DNA from: CAVYOE01 sp963770155
Lineage (GTDB): Bacteria > Actinomycetota > Thermoleophilia > Solirubrobacterales > 70-9
Assembly: GCA_963770155.1 (NCBI GenBank)
Contig: CAVYOE010000001.1
Location: 1,860,001 to 1,924,000, forward strand
Length of the DNA: 64,000 nucleotides
Reading direction: 5' to 3'
A model generated the notes under the pieces. It did no database searches and was not told the origin of the DNA. It saw nothing but the letters and a program-made list of their open reading frames with translations. Shown piece by piece: positions 9,043 to 18,872 of the stretch. The position numbers and the translations under genes are program-made. Every line of letters begins with the position of its first letter. Position 1 is the first letter of the stretch.

Positions 9043-10809
9043 ATGGGCTGGCTAGGCCGACAGGGACGGCGAGGGCTGATCTTCCTGGGGATCGGCGCCT
9101 TGAGCGCCGCGATCGCGCTGGCGTGTTACGCGACCGGGACCCTGAAGTCGTCCGAGTACGACTCGATGGATGCTCGCTTCCAGGTCCGCGGCGAGCAGGA
9201 CCCACCTGACGACATCGTCGTCATCGGCATCGACGAGCAGACCTTCACCCGCCTTCAGGTCAGCTTCCCGTTCCGGCGCTCCTTGCACGCCCGGGCGATC
9301 GATGCCCTGCATCAGGCCGGCGTGGCCCAGATCGCCTACGACATCCAGTTCACCGAGCCCTCGCCTCCCGGTGAGGAGAAGGAGGACTTCATCCTCTTCA
9401 ACGCCGTCGGGCGGGCAGACCACGTCGTCCTGGCGACGACCGAGGTCGACAAACAGGGCCGCACCGCGGTCCTCGGCGGGGACGAGAACCTCGCCCAGGT
9501 CGGTGCCCGCGCCGGATACTCGGCGTTCGCAAACGAAGGCGGGATCTTCCGGCGGATCGAGCTCGCCCCCGACCAGCTCGACAGCTTCGCGGTCGCAGCA
9601 GTAGAGGCCCGCACGGGCGAGGAGGTGACCGAGGAGGACATTCCCAACAGCCGCACCTGGATCGATTTCCGCGGGGGGCCGGGGACCTACCCGCTGATCT
9701 CGTTTGCCGATGTGGTCCAGCGCAAATTCGATCCCGCGGCGGTTCAGGGCAAGACGGTGGTGATCGGCGCGACCGCCTCCAACGCCCAGGACGTCCATCC
9801 GCAGCCCTTCGGCGACGAGCTCATCTCCGGTCCGGAGATCCAGGCGAACGCGATCCACACCGTTGCCGAGGGGGCGCCGCTCGAGTCCGCTCCCGCGGCG
9901 ATAGACGTGATCCTGATCGTCGGCCTTGCCTTCGCGGCGGCCCTCCTCAACATGGCGCTGCCGCCGCTGCGCGCCGCCGCGATCGTCCTCGGCATCGCCG
10001 CGGCCTACGCGGTGATCGCGCAGCTCGCCTTCAACGGCGGGCGAATCCTTCCCATCGTCTATCCCTTCCTGGGTCTGGCGATCTCATCAGTCGGCTCGCT
10101 CGGGGCCCAGTACATCTACGTCGCCTTCGACCGACAGCGCGCCCGCGACACCTTCGCCCGCTTCGTCCCCGAGCCGGTGGTCGGCGAGCTGCTCGAACGG
10201 ACCGACGGGAACCCGCTCGGCGGTACCGAGGAGGACGTAACGATCATGTTCACCGATATCCGCGGCTTCACCACCTTCTCCGAGTCGCGCACCCCCGAGG
10301 ATGTGGTCAGGATCCTCAACGACTATCTCGGCGGCATGACCGAGGCGGTGCTGGACAACGGAGGCACCCTCTCCGCCTACCTCGGTGACGGGATCATGGC
10401 CACGTTCGGCGCGCCGATCCCGCAGGACGACCACGCGGAACGCGCCTTGGCCTGCGCGCGGGAAATGCTCGGGTCGAGGCTGACTGAGTTCAACGAGAAG
10501 ATGGCGAAGGAGGAGGGCTGGACCGAGCCGTTCAAGATCGGGATCGGCCTCAACAGCGGCCCGGTGATGGTCGGCATGGTCGGCTCTGAGCGCCGGCTCG
10601 ACTACACCGTGATCGGCGACGTCGTCAACACCTGCTCGCGGCTGGAGGGGATGACCAAGGGGACGCCCTATGCCCTGTTCATCGCCGAGTCGACCCGCGA
10701 GCGCCTCTCCCGCTCCGCCGACGACCTCGAGTTCGTCGAGGAGATGCCGGTCCGCGGCCGCGCCGAAGGGCTGCGGGTCTACCGCGACAAGAGCCTGGGC
10801 GAGGGCTGA
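9043..10809 (+). CDS. CHASE2-domain class III adenylate/guanylate cyclase
   Basis: A 588-residue membrane signalling protein. An N-terminal helix (residues 8-28) is followed by an extracytoplasmic CHASE2 domain (about 38-285, with DIVVIGIDEQTF and GKTVVIGATASNAQD). Two to three helices follow (about 285-365), then a class III cyclase domain (about 395-575). Catalytic elements are visible: the metal Asp in VTIMFTDIRGFT, the second Asp in AYLGDGIMATFG, and the DYTVIGDVVNTCSRLE segment. It makes cAMP or cGMP in response to an outside signal; purine specificity is not clear by eye. It sits between two secreted propeller genes. Confidence 0.9.
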   Translation: MGWLGRQGRRGLIFLGIGALSAAIALACYATGTLKSSEYDSMDARFQVRGEQDPPDDIVVIGIDEQTFTRLQVSFPFRRSLHARAIDALHQAGVAQIAYDIQFTEPSPPGEEKEDFILFNAVGRADHVVLATTEVDKQGRTAVLGGDENLAQVGARAGYSAFANEGGIFRRIELAPDQLDSFAVAAVEARTGEEVTEEDIPNSRTWIDFRGGPGTYPLISFADVVQRKFDPAAVQGKTVVIGATASNAQDVHPQPFGDELISGPEIQANAIHTVAEGAPLESAPAAIDVILIVGLAFAAALLNMALPPLRAAAIVLGIAAAYAVIAQLAFNGGRILPIVYPFLGLAISSVGSLGAQYIYVAFDRQRARDTFARFVPEPVVGELLERTDGNPLGGTEEDVTIMFTDIRGFTTFSESRTPEDVVRILNDYLGGMTEAVLDNGGTLSAYLGDGIMATFGAPIPQDDHAERALACAREMLGSRLTEFNEKMAKEEGWTEPFKIGIGLNSGPVMVGMVGSERRLDYTVIGDVVNTCSRLEGMTKGTPYALFIAESTRERLSRSADDLEFVEEMPVRGRAEGLRVYRDKSLGEG

Positions 10810-10892
10810 GGACCCGGCCCACTCGGTTGCGGCTGGCGAGGGTAGGCCGTAGGCTACTTCCAGACAGCGGCGTGAGAAAAGGGGTTTTTGGA

Positions 10893-13800
10893 GTGAGGCA
10901 GTACTGGGCGGGAAACCGCGCGCGCGCGGGACTACTGGTTGCCGGGCTTGGCGCCAGCTGGTGCGCCGCTGTCCTGTTCGCGTCCCTCCTCGGGTCTTCG
11001 CCCTCAGTCCCGAGTGTCGCGCAATCGGATGGCGCTGCGCTGAGAGCGGAGACGGCATACGGCAAGCTCCCACTCGCCTTCGAGCCGAACGCCGGACGTA
11101 CCAGTAGCCGCGTCGACTACATCAGCCGTGGCAGCGGGTACGGCCTCTTCCTCACCGGGGAGAGCGCGGTGATGGAGCTGAACACCTCCCGCGACCGCAC
11201 GCACGTTCTTTCCTTCGATCTACTGGGGACGGACAGAGCTGCAGCGCCAACCGGCATCGGCCGTCTCTCCGGCGAGATCAACAGCTACTCGGGCGCGGAC
11301 CCCGGCCGTTGGCGCACGGGCGTTCCCACCTTCCAGCGGATCCGCTACCCGAGCATCTATCCCGGCATCGACGTCGATTGGTACGGGCGACGCGGTGCCC
11401 TGGAGCACGATTTCAGGATTGCCCCCGGCGCCGACCCGGATCAGATCACGATGCGTGTGAACGGGGCGGAGTCCATGCGGTTGGCGTCCAATGGCGACCT
11501 GCTGATCGAGGCATCCGGTGAAATCCTTCGTCAGCGCGCCCCGGTGGCCTACCAATCCATCAACGGGAGACGGGTCCCGGTCGCTTCCGCTTACGGAGTC
11601 GACGCCAAGGACGTGTCATTTCGGCTTGGCAGCTACGACTACTCCCGGCCGCTTGTAATCGATCCCACGACCCTTGTCTATTCGACCTTCCTCGGCGGAA
11701 GTGCAGACGACGCCGGCAACGACATCACCGTCGACAACCTCGGAGCCGCGTACGTAACCGGCTTCACGTTCTCGCCCGACTTCCCCACCACCACCGGCGA
11801 CCAAAGCCACAACGGCAACATGGACGCCTTCGTCAGCAAGCTCTCCCTGAACGGGGGCGCACTCGCCTACTCCACGTTTCTCGGCGGGACGGCCGATGAA
11901 TATGGCGCGGGGATCGACACCGCTGATAACCCCGGCGAGGTCCTGGTCGCCGGTCAGACATTTTCCTCGGGCGTCGGAACCGGATTTCCGACCACGGACG
12001 GGACCGGTGGAACGACAGCCGCCCACGACGCGAGCGCCAATGGAGGCGGTGACGCTTTCCTTTCGCAGCTCAACCCGAACGGCGCCCTGACCTACTCGAC
12101 CTACTTCGGTGGCAGCGGCGACGATGCCGCCGCCGGCGTCTCCAACGGGGATGGGACGGCATACGGCGCGGTGATTGCGGGCGCGACCCAGTCCGCGAAC
12201 CTTCCCGTTCAGGGCTCCCTTGGCACCTTCGACAACACACTGGGCGGATCCCGGGACGCGTTCGTGAGCACGTTTGCCGGCGGGGCACTCGCTCAGTCGA
12301 CCTACCTTGGCGGCAGCGGCGACGACGAAGCTGCCGGCGTCGAGGCAAAGTTGGATTCCAACTACTCCCTGGGCCCCCCGGGCCTTCCGATTCACATCAC
12401 GGGGACGACCTCTGACGCCGCCACCGATTTCCCCACGCTCGGAACGGGCGCTGACACGAGTCACGGCAACGATGGCAGCGGTGGGACTGACGCTTTCCTC
12501 ACAACAGTCGAGTTTCTCTCTGCCCCTTCCAACCCGATCTGGTCCAGCTTCCTCGGCGGGCCGGGGAACGAGAACGCGACGGACATCTCGGTGGCTACCA
12601 ACTCGGACTCCTTCGTCACCGGCACCACGACCTCGCCCGGTACCGGCTTCCCCACGACCCCGACAGCATTTGAGGACACGTATGCGGGGGGCGCCAGTGA
12701 CGGATACATGGCGGTGTTCAGGGCATCCCAACTGGAGGATCCGTTCAATCCGGGCTCTGGAATCCGCTACTCGAGCCTGATCGGCGGCAGCGGCACCGAT
12801 GTCGCCGCCGGAATTGCGGTCGACCCGGTGAGCCAGGCGAACGGCGACAGCGTCGATTTCCTCGGCGATGGGATGATCGTCGGGCAGACGGACTCGGCTG
12901 ACTTCCCAGTCTCGCCTACGGCGGTCGACACGAGCCTGAACGGCTCCGTGGACGCGTTTGCGACTCGCCTCCGTGCCAACGCGTATGGGGACTCCAACGA
13001 CGATCTGATTGCCTCCACCTACTTGGGAGGCGGCGGCTTCGACACTGCGCAGGGTGCCGCGGTCGACGTAAGCGGCCGCGCCTATGTAACCGGCTCGACC
13101 CAGTCGGCAGGATTCCCGTTCAGCCCAGGCGCCCTTGACTTCAGTCTCGGCGGCGGCCAGGACGCTTTCGTGACCAAGCTCCTCGCCTCGGCGTCGATCG
13201 ACGGCTCGCCCCTCAACATCGCCGTCGATGAGCGCGGACACCTGACGGTCAGCATCGATGGCGAGTCATCGATCGAGTTCGATGCGGACGGAAACGGCCC
13301 CCGGGCCGGCCTTAGCTTGACCTCACCCTCCAGCGGCGCCACCGGCGTTTGGGGCGGCGGCGGCCAGTTTGCCCCGGTGACACCACCAACACTCGAGGTC
13401 ACTGGCAGCACCTTCAAGCTCACCACCCAGTATGTGACCGCTCTCTTCTTCCAGCCCCGGCTCCTGGTCACCGAGACGCACACCTACGTCAACGGGCAGT
13501 CGAGCTTCACCACCGACTACAAGGTCGAAATGGCCCAGTTCAGTACGCCCGAGCCGTTCCGCGCCACGATTGCCGCCGACTTCAACGTCGACGGGGAGGA
13601 CGAGGGCGTCGGCAACTTCGATCCTGGACCGCCGCGGTTCGTCGGTGCCCTCACCGACCCGTACCAGGTGGGCAACGGCTTTGAGGAGACCCACGCTTGG
13701 AGTGCCTACGAGGCCGGGCCGATGACTAGCGGAATTGAGGGAGACATAAGCGACCCGACCGGGGGTCTCGACAACACGGTGCTCGAGGCACCCGAGCACG

Positions 13801-14549
13801 ACAACGGTGCCGCGGTGGAGTGGGCCGAGCACAACAGCGCCGGGACCCAGTTCGCAGGGTACGACGGCAATCCGGGCGGACCGGACGAGGACACTTTCCA
13901 GCTTCGCTGGACATTCCGCCGCGTGCCGCCGGCGATCCACGGACAGAAGGTGGTTGTCCGACCCGCGGGAGGGGCGGTCACGGTGGATGCCCCAACGGCG
14001 GCGCCGATTCAGCTGCAGGACGCGCGGCGAGTGCCGGTCGGAACCGAGATCGACACCAGATCCGGCTTCGTCGATCTCACGGCCGAGCAAGGCGACGGAA
14101 CCAAGGACAACGCCACCTTCTGGCAAGGGCTCTTCCTCGCGCAGCAGGGAGCCGGGCCGCTCGATCCGTTCGAAGCGAGCCTCTCCGAGAGTCTCACCTG
14201 CAGGGGCAAGAAGAAAAAGAAGAAGGGCAAGAAGAGCGAGAGCAATGCGAGGGCCTCCGGGTCCGCATCCGCGTACGTATCCGCCGGTAGCTCACGCGGC
14301 TTGTGGGCGAAAGGGACGGGACGATTCCGGACCAAGGGTTACAAGGGATCGGCGACCGTGCGCGGGACGGAGTGGCTGACCACCGACCGCTGCAAGGGCA
14401 AGCAGCGCTCGACCACCTTCCGCCTTGTCTCCGGCATCCTCGAGATCGACGACTTCAGCAAGAAGGGCACGGCCAACAAGGTCCTGCGGCGCGGCAGCTA
14501 CACCGTGCCCGCTGCCGGCAAGGGCAAGAAGAAGAAAAAGAAGAAGTAG
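10893..14549 (+). CDS. Large secreted SBBP-repeat beta-propeller protein with Lys-rich tail
   Basis: About 1218 residues. GTG 10893 is preferred because AAAAGGGG sits 8 bases upstream; GTG 10872 is the alternative. A signal-anchor-like stretch (about residues 12-38) precedes an N-terminal domain with NAGRTSSRVDYISRGSGYGL. From about residue 265 there are repeated SBBP-type blades, each with a YSTFLGGSADD-like motif followed by GAYVTGFT-like strands, at least seven copies. A beta-sandwich region follows. The C-terminal 200 residues match the end of the 6893-9022 protein (GTGRFRTKG, SATVRGTEWLT, LEIDDF). The protein ends KGKKKKKKK. It is presumably surface-exposed; the ligand is unknown. Confidence 0.75.
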   Translation: MRQYWAGNRARAGLLVAGLGASWCAAVLFASLLGSSPSVPSVAQSDGAALRAETAYGKLPLAFEPNAGRTSSRVDYISRGSGYGLFLTGESAVMELNTSRDRTHVLSFDLLGTDRAAAPTGIGRLSGEINSYSGADPGRWRTGVPTFQRIRYPSIYPGIDVDWYGRRGALEHDFRIAPGADPDQITMRVNGAESMRLASNGDLLIEASGEILRQRAPVAYQSINGRRVPVASAYGVDAKDVSFRLGSYDYSRPLVIDPTTLVYSTFLGGSADDAGNDITVDNLGAAYVTGFTFSPDFPTTTGDQSHNGNMDAFVSKLSLNGGALAYSTFLGGTADEYGAGIDTADNPGEVLVAGQTFSSGVGTGFPTTDGTGGTTAAHDASANGGGDAFLSQLNPNGALTYSTYFGGSGDDAAAGVSNGDGTAYGAVIAGATQSANLPVQGSLGTFDNTLGGSRDAFVSTFAGGALAQSTYLGGSGDDEAAGVEAKLDSNYSLGPPGLPIHITGTTSDAATDFPTLGTGADTSHGNDGSGGTDAFLTTVEFLSAPSNPIWSSFLGGPGNENATDISVATNSDSFVTGTTTSPGTGFPTTPTAFEDTYAGGASDGYMAVFRASQLEDPFNPGSGIRYSSLIGGSGTDVAAGIAVDPVSQANGDSVDFLGDGMIVGQTDSADFPVSPTAVDTSLNGSVDAFATRLRANAYGDSNDDLIASTYLGGGGFDTAQGAAVDVSGRAYVTGSTQSAGFPFSPGALDFSLGGGQDAFVTKLLASASIDGSPLNIAVDERGHLTVSIDGESSIEFDADGNGPRAGLSLTSPSSGATGVWGGGGQFAPVTPPTLEVTGSTFKLTTQYVTALFFQPRLLVTETHTYVNGQSSFTTDYKVEMAQFSTPEPFRATIAADFNVDGEDEGVGNFDPGPPRFVGALTDPYQVGNGFEETHAWSAYEAGPMTSGIEGDISDPTGGLDNTVLEAPEHDNGAAVEWAEHNSAGTQFAGYDGNPGGPDEDTFQLRWTFRRVPPAIHGQKVVVRPAGGAVTVDAPTAAPIQLQDARRVPVGTEIDTRSGFVDLTAEQGDGTKDNATFWQGLFLAQQGAGPLDPFEASLSESLTCRGKKKKKKGKKSESNARASGSASAYVSAGSSRGLWAKGTGRFRTKGYKGSATVRGTEWLTTDRCKGKQRSTTFRLVSGILEIDDFSKKGTANKVLRRGSYTVPAAGKGKKKKKKK

Positions 14550-14555
14550 CGCTGC

Positions 14556-15341
14556 CTACTCGGGCGCCGGCTCGAGGATCTGCTCGATCGATTCGGCTCG
14601 TCCGTCCTCGCCGATCACGACCACGGCGGCGTTGATCCAGACATCGCCCTCGGCACCATCGAATCGAATCGGGAGCTGGGTGCGGAAGCCCTCGACCGAC
14701 TGGTCGCGATCGAAGCCGAGCACTCCGGCGCGCGACCCGGTCATGCCGACGTCGCTCAAGACTGCCGTTCCTCCCGGCAGCACCCGCGCGTCGGCGGTCG
14801 GCACGTGGGTGTGGGTCCCAAGTACCGCCGCCACCCGCCCGTCGAGGTGCCACCCGATCGCCACCTTCTCGCTGGTCACGTCCGCGTGGAAGTCGACCAC
14901 GACCGCGTCGACCTGACCGTCGAGCCGTTCGAGCTCGGCATCGGCTGCCAGGAACGGACTGCGCGAGACCCCGGTCATGTGGAGTTGGCCGCTCAGGTTG
15001 AGCACCGCGATCCGCTTGCCGGCCGCCTCGACCACCGTATGGCCCCGTCCCGGGTTGGCGGCCGGATAGTTGGCCGGCCGAACCACTCGCTCGTCGGTGT
15101 CGATGAACTCCCACGCATCCCTGTGCCGGTAGACGTGGTTTCCCGAAGTGAGCACATCGACCCCGGCGTCAAAAAGCTCCTTTGCTGACTTCTCGGTCAC
15201 GCCGATCCCGCCGGCCGAGTTCTCGCAGTTGGCGATCACCAAGTCGGGCTTGAACCGGTCCTTCAGGCTCGGCATCGCCGCAGCCAGCCCGCGCCGCCCG
15301 GGCCTGCCGACCACGTCCGCAATGAACAAAACCCTCGTCAC
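14556..15341 (-). CDS. ymdB: YmdB-like metallophosphoesterase (TIGR00282 family)
   Basis: A 261-residue protein of the cytoplasmic phosphodiesterase family that includes Bacillus YmdB, which acts on cyclic nucleotides and affects RNA turnover. The metal-site motifs are in order: FIADVVGRPGR at the N-terminus, VIANCENSAGGIGVT, LTSGNHVYRHRDAW, VDFHADVTSEKVAIGWHLDG and VLGTHTHVPTADARVLPGG. The family's tail DVGMTGS is also present. Length is normal. It converges with the SBBP protein, leaving only 6 bases between stops. Confidence 0.9.
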   Translation of the reverse strand: MTRVLFIADVVGRPGRRGLAAAMPSLKDRFKPDLVIANCENSAGGIGVTEKSAKELFDAGVDVLTSGNHVYRHRDAWEFIDTDERVVRPANYPAANPGRGHTVVEAAGKRIAVLNLSGQLHMTGVSRSPFLAADAELERLDGQVDAVVVDFHADVTSEKVAIGWHLDGRVAAVLGTHTHVPTADARVLPGGTAVLSDVGMTGSRAGVLGFDRDQSVEGFRTQLPIRFDGAEGDVWINAAVVVIGEDGRAESIEQILEPAPE

Positions 15342-15386
15342 GCGCGCCAGAGTATTGAAGCCTCGTTCTCATAAGGTCCACCCGGC

Positions 15387-16148
15387 ATGAGCACTGGTCC
15401 GGCACCCCCGCAGGGCGAAGCCCGAGGAGGTGGCCGGGGGGTGGCGTCGCTTGCCGCCACCGACCTGACCAAGCGCTACGGGTCGCGAACGGCGCTCCAG
15501 TCGGTCAGCTTCGAGGCGGGACGCGGTGAGCTGCTGGCGGTGATCGGGCCGAACGGGGCGGGCAAGACCACCCTGCTCTCGATCCTTGCCGGGATCGTCC
15601 GGCCCGACGCGGGCTCGGTCAGCCGGAGCGGCGATGCGCTCGGGTGGGTTCCGCAGGGGGCTGCCGTCTACAAGCAGCTGACCGTGGAGGAGAACCTGCG
15701 CCTGTTCGCGCGGCTCGAGGGTGTGAGCGACGTCGAAGCCACGGTCGAGCGGATGCTCGAGCAGACCAGGCTCGGCGAGCGTCGGTCTGACCCGATCGGC
15801 CAGCTCTCCGGCGGCAACCAGCAGCGAGTCAACATCGCGATCGGGCTGCTTGCCCGGCCCGAGGTCGTCCTCCTCGACGAACCCAGCACCGGCCTCGACC
15901 CGCGCCAGCGGGTGCGGCTGTGGGAGTTCGTCTCCGGGCTGGCGGGAGAAGGGACCACGGTCATCTTCACCACGCACCACATCCAGGAGGCCGAGCGCTA
16001 CGGTGATCGCCTCCTCGTGCTCGCCGACGGCGAGCGGCTCTTTGCCGGGACCGCCGGGGAGTTCCACGACAAGGTCGAGTCCGAGTCGGGCCGGCGGACC
16101 GACTTCGAGGGCGCCTTCGTCGCCTTCCTGGCGGCGAGGGGGCACTGA
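15387..16148 (+). CDS. ABC transporter ATP-binding protein
   Basis: A 253-residue ABC ATPase of the drug/lipid exporter type. Walker A IGPNGAGKTTLL is near residue 54, the signature LSGGNQQRVNIAIG near 139, and Walker B VVLLDEPSTGLDPRQRV near 163, with the switch His in FTTHHIQEAE. About the first 20 residues are a non-conserved Pro/Gly extension, so a later start is possible. Only 2 bases separate it from the permease gene, so the pair forms one exporter. Substrate unknown. Confidence 0.9.
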   Translation: MSTGPAPPQGEARGGGRGVASLAATDLTKRYGSRTALQSVSFEAGRGELLAVIGPNGAGKTTLLSILAGIVRPDAGSVSRSGDALGWVPQGAAVYKQLTVEENLRLFARLEGVSDVEATVERMLEQTRLGERRSDPIGQLSGGNQQRVNIAIGLLARPEVVLLDEPSTGLDPRQRVRLWEFVSGLAGEGTTVIFTTHHIQEAERYGDRLLVLADGERLFAGTAGEFHDKVESESGRRTDFEGAFVAFLAARGH

Positions 16149-16150
16149 GC

Positions 16151-17503
16151 ATGCGCTGGCTGCTGATCAAGGACCTGCAGCTGCTGCGGCGATCCCCGCT
16201 GGTGACGGCGCTGCTCGTCATCTATCCGGCGGTGATCGCGGTCCTGGTCGGGTTCGCGCTCTCGCGCGGCCCCGACAAGCCACGGGTCGCTTTCCTGAAC
16301 GAGGTCCCAAAGGGCGAATCGGTCACCGTTGGCGGCGGCGAGTTCGACGAGGTCCAGGCGCGCGAACAGCTCTGCGAGCGGATCGAGTGCGTGCGGGTCT
16401 CGAGCCGCAAGGAGGCCGAGGCCAAGGTCAAGGACGGCGACGTGCTCGGCGCCCTGATCCTGCCCGCCGACCTGGTGGAGAAGCTCCGCTCCCAGCTATC
16501 GACCGCAGGGTTCGAGCAGCCGACCGTGGTCGTGATGGTGAACGAGGAGGATCCGGTCAAGGCCCGGCTGGTCGACGACCGCATCAGCTCGCTCGTGAAC
16601 GAGGCCAACCTGCGCTTCTCGAACCAGTTCACGGAGGTCTTGCTCGATTACCTCGACCTCCTCCTGGAGGGCGGAGACTTCAGCTTCCTCGGCCAGGAGC
16701 TCGAGGTGCTCGGGCTCGCCAATACCCAGCGCATACTCGAGGACGTCGCGCGCGAGCTTCCCCGGGGCGACCCGAACCGCGCTGACCTGCTCCAGATCGT
16801 CGAGTTCTCGCGTCTGGCGCAGCAGAACCTGGATCTCGCCGACGAGCTGCTTGCCTCGGTCTCGGAGCCGATCAAGGTGGAGAAGCAGGTCGTCTCCGGC
16901 GATGTGCCCGAGCTCGACAGCTTTGCGATCGCCGTGGCGGCGACGATCACCCTGATGTTCGTGACCATGCTCCTGGTTGCGGGCTCGCTGGCGCTCGAGC
17001 GCGAGGAGAACACCTTCCGCCGCCTGATCCGCGGCCTCGTCTCCGGGACGGGCCTGCTTGCGGAGAAGGTCCTGCTCGGGATCGTCTGCGGGCTCGGGGT
17101 GACCCTGCTGATGCTGGCCGGGCTCGAGCTGTTCGTCGAGGTCGAGTGGGCCCGCCTGCCGCAGATCGCCCTCGCGATCGTCGCGGGAGCGGCCGGTTTC
17201 GCCGCCTTCGGCGCCGCGCTCGGGGTGACGGCTCCCGATGTCCGTGCCAGCTCGCTGCTCGCTTTCATGGTGTCCCTCCCGATCGCCTTTCTCTCGCTGG
17301 TTCCCTCCGGGACGGTCGGTCCAACGGTCTACGACCTGATCCAGATCGTCACCGCGGCCTTCCCGTTCGAGCCGGCGCTCGACGCGCTCCAGGGCGGCCT
17401 CGACCTCGGCGGCCCGGGCCTCGCCGGCCCGATCCTGCACATCGCCGCGCTCGTCGCCGCCTACGGAACCCTGGCCCGGGTCGCGTTGAAGCGGCTTGCG
17501 TAG
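16151..17503 (+). CDS. ABC-2 type transporter permease
   Basis: A 450-residue membrane component. One N-terminal helix (LVTALLVIYPAVIAVLVGF, residues 17-35) is followed by a long extracytoplasmic part (about 40-255, with coiled-coil-like stretches). A cluster of about five helices fills the C-terminal half, starting at IAVAATITLMFVTMLLVAG. This is the ABC-2/YhgE-like layout. EREENTFRRLIRGL between helices is typical of the family. It forms the exporter with the ATPase just upstream. Confidence 0.85.
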   Translation: MRWLLIKDLQLLRRSPLVTALLVIYPAVIAVLVGFALSRGPDKPRVAFLNEVPKGESVTVGGGEFDEVQAREQLCERIECVRVSSRKEAEAKVKDGDVLGALILPADLVEKLRSQLSTAGFEQPTVVVMVNEEDPVKARLVDDRISSLVNEANLRFSNQFTEVLLDYLDLLLEGGDFSFLGQELEVLGLANTQRILEDVARELPRGDPNRADLLQIVEFSRLAQQNLDLADELLASVSEPIKVEKQVVSGDVPELDSFAIAVAATITLMFVTMLLVAGSLALEREENTFRRLIRGLVSGTGLLAEKVLLGIVCGLGVTLLMLAGLELFVEVEWARLPQIALAIVAGAAGFAAFGAALGVTAPDVRASSLLAFMVSLPIAFLSLVPSGTVGPTVYDLIQIVTAAFPFEPALDALQGGLDLGGPGLAGPILHIAALVAAYGTLARVALKRLA

Positions 17504-17585
17504 GTCGGAGACTTGTTCCCGGAAGTTGTCGAAGTTGGCACAGCTTGCGGTTGACCCGCCGCTTCTCGCCGCCATAATTCCCGGT

Positions 17586-17849
17586 GTGACCTCCGACGAG
17601 AAGTTCGATCGCCATATCGAACGCATGGACGCATTCATCGAGCGCATGGACACGCGTATGGAGCGCATGGACGAGGTCATGGTGCGCTCTCACCAGGAGT
17701 TCGAACTCAATCGCGAGATCCAAAATGAGCTTCTCGCGCGCACAGGACAACAGCACCGGGAGGTCATCGCGCGCTTCGAAGACCTCGGCGAGCACATGCG
17801 TGAGCAGACGCAGGCGTTGATGCGCATGAACGAACGCCTCGGGCCCTGA
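17586..17849 (+). CDS. Small coiled-coil protein, unknown
   Basis: An 87-residue hydrophilic protein starting at GTG 17586. It contains heptad-like repeats with recurring Met-Asp (HIERMDAF, IERMDTRM, ERMDEVM), and the rest is charged helix (QHREVIARFEDLGEHMREQ). There are no cysteines or membrane segments. It lies between the exporter and hemB with short gaps. I recognise no family; a short coiled-coil oligomer is the most that can be said. Confidence 0.5.
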   Translation: MTSDEKFDRHIERMDAFIERMDTRMERMDEVMVRSHQEFELNREIQNELLARTGQQHREVIARFEDLGEHMREQTQALMRMNERLGP

Positions 17850-17876
17850 GCGCGGCTCACTCGTAGAATCAGCGGG

Positions 17877-18872
17877 GTGAGCTTTCCGGCCACACGCCTG
17901 CGCCGCCTGCGGCGCCGCAAGGCCCTCCGCGACCTGGTTCGCGAGACCGAGCTATCGCCTGCCCACCTGGTTCAGCCTTTGTTCGTGACAGCAGGGGAAA
18001 AGGTGCGCGAGGCGATTCCCTCGATGCCCGGCGTTGAACGTCTCTCGATCACCGAACTGGTTGCCGAGGCCGGCGAGATCGAGGCGGCGGGCGTCGGCGC
18101 CGTGATCCTGTTCGGGATTCCGGCCGCCAAGGACGAGTTCGGAACCGGCGCCTACGACGACGAAGGCGTGATCCAGATGGCGGTGCGGGCGCTGAAGGAA
18201 GCCCACCCCGACCTGGTCGTGATCACCGATGTCTGCCTCTGCGAATACACCGACCACGGCCACTGCGGGGTGGTGCGCGACGGTGAGGTCGACAACGATC
18301 TCACCGTCGAGCTGCTCGCGAAAACCGCGATCTCGCACGCCGAAGCCGGCGCCGACGCGGTCGCCCCTTCGGACATGATGGACGGCCGAATCGGCTCGAT
18401 CCGCCACCAGCTCGATGAGGAGGGCCACTCCGAGGTGCCGATCATCGCCTACAGCGCCAAGTATGCGTCGGCCCTGTACGGGCCGTTCCGCGACGCGGCC
18501 GACTCGACGCCCGAGTTCGGCGACCGCCGCGGCTACCAGATGGATCCCGCCAACGCCGAAGAGGCCCTGCGCGAGGCGATGCTCGACCTCGAGGAGGGCG
18601 CCGACGTGCTCATGGTCAAGCCCGCCACCCCATACCTGGACGTTGTTCGCCGGGTGAAGGAGATGACCGACGCCCCGGTCGCGGCCTTCCACGTCTCGGG
18701 CGAGTACTCGATGCTGAAAGCGGCGGCCGCGAACGGCTGGATCGACGAGCGCGCCGCGGTGCTCGAGACCCTGACCTCGATCCGCCGCGCCGGCGCCGAC
18801 ATGGTCTTCACCTACTACGCCAAGGAAGTCGCCGGTTGGCTCGAGGACGAAGGGGACCCGGCGCAGCGCTAA
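17877..18872 (+). CDS. hemB: Delta-aminolevulinic acid dehydratase (porphobilinogen synthase)
   Basis: Cytoplasmic enzyme joining two 5-aminolevulinate molecules into porphobilinogen, the second common step of tetrapyrrole synthesis. The 331 residues are a normal length. Schiff-base lysine regions are visible in IIAYSAKYASALYGPFRDA and ADVLMVKPATPYLDVVR. The metal-site region VITDVCLCEYTDHGHCG keeps three Cys, which is the zinc-type pattern. The GTG start is at 17877. The next gene's ATG overlaps the TAA, so this begins a hemB-ahbAB-hemL operon. Confidence 0.95.
   Translation: MSFPATRLRRLRRRKALRDLVRETELSPAHLVQPLFVTAGEKVREAIPSMPGVERLSITELVAEAGEIEAAGVGAVILFGIPAAKDEFGTGAYDDEGVIQMAVRALKEAHPDLVVITDVCLCEYTDHGHCGVVRDGEVDNDLTVELLAKTAISHAEAGADAVAPSDMMDGRIGSIRHQLDEEGHSEVPIIAYSAKYASALYGPFRDAADSTPEFGDRRGYQMDPANAEEALREAMLDLEEGADVLMVKPATPYLDVVRRVKEMTDAPVAAFHVSGEYSMLKAAAANGWIDERAAVLETLTSIRRAGADMVFTYYAKEVAGWLEDEGDPAQR

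Noticed and set aside
11616..13241. Minus-strand open frame of about 541 codons opposite the SBBP protein
   Set aside because: No domain pattern, whereas the plus strand shows regular SBBP repeats; antisense shadow.
16496..17680. Minus-strand open frame opposite the ABC permease
   Set aside because: Strongly charged, motif-free product; the plus strand has the permease helices and operon spacing.
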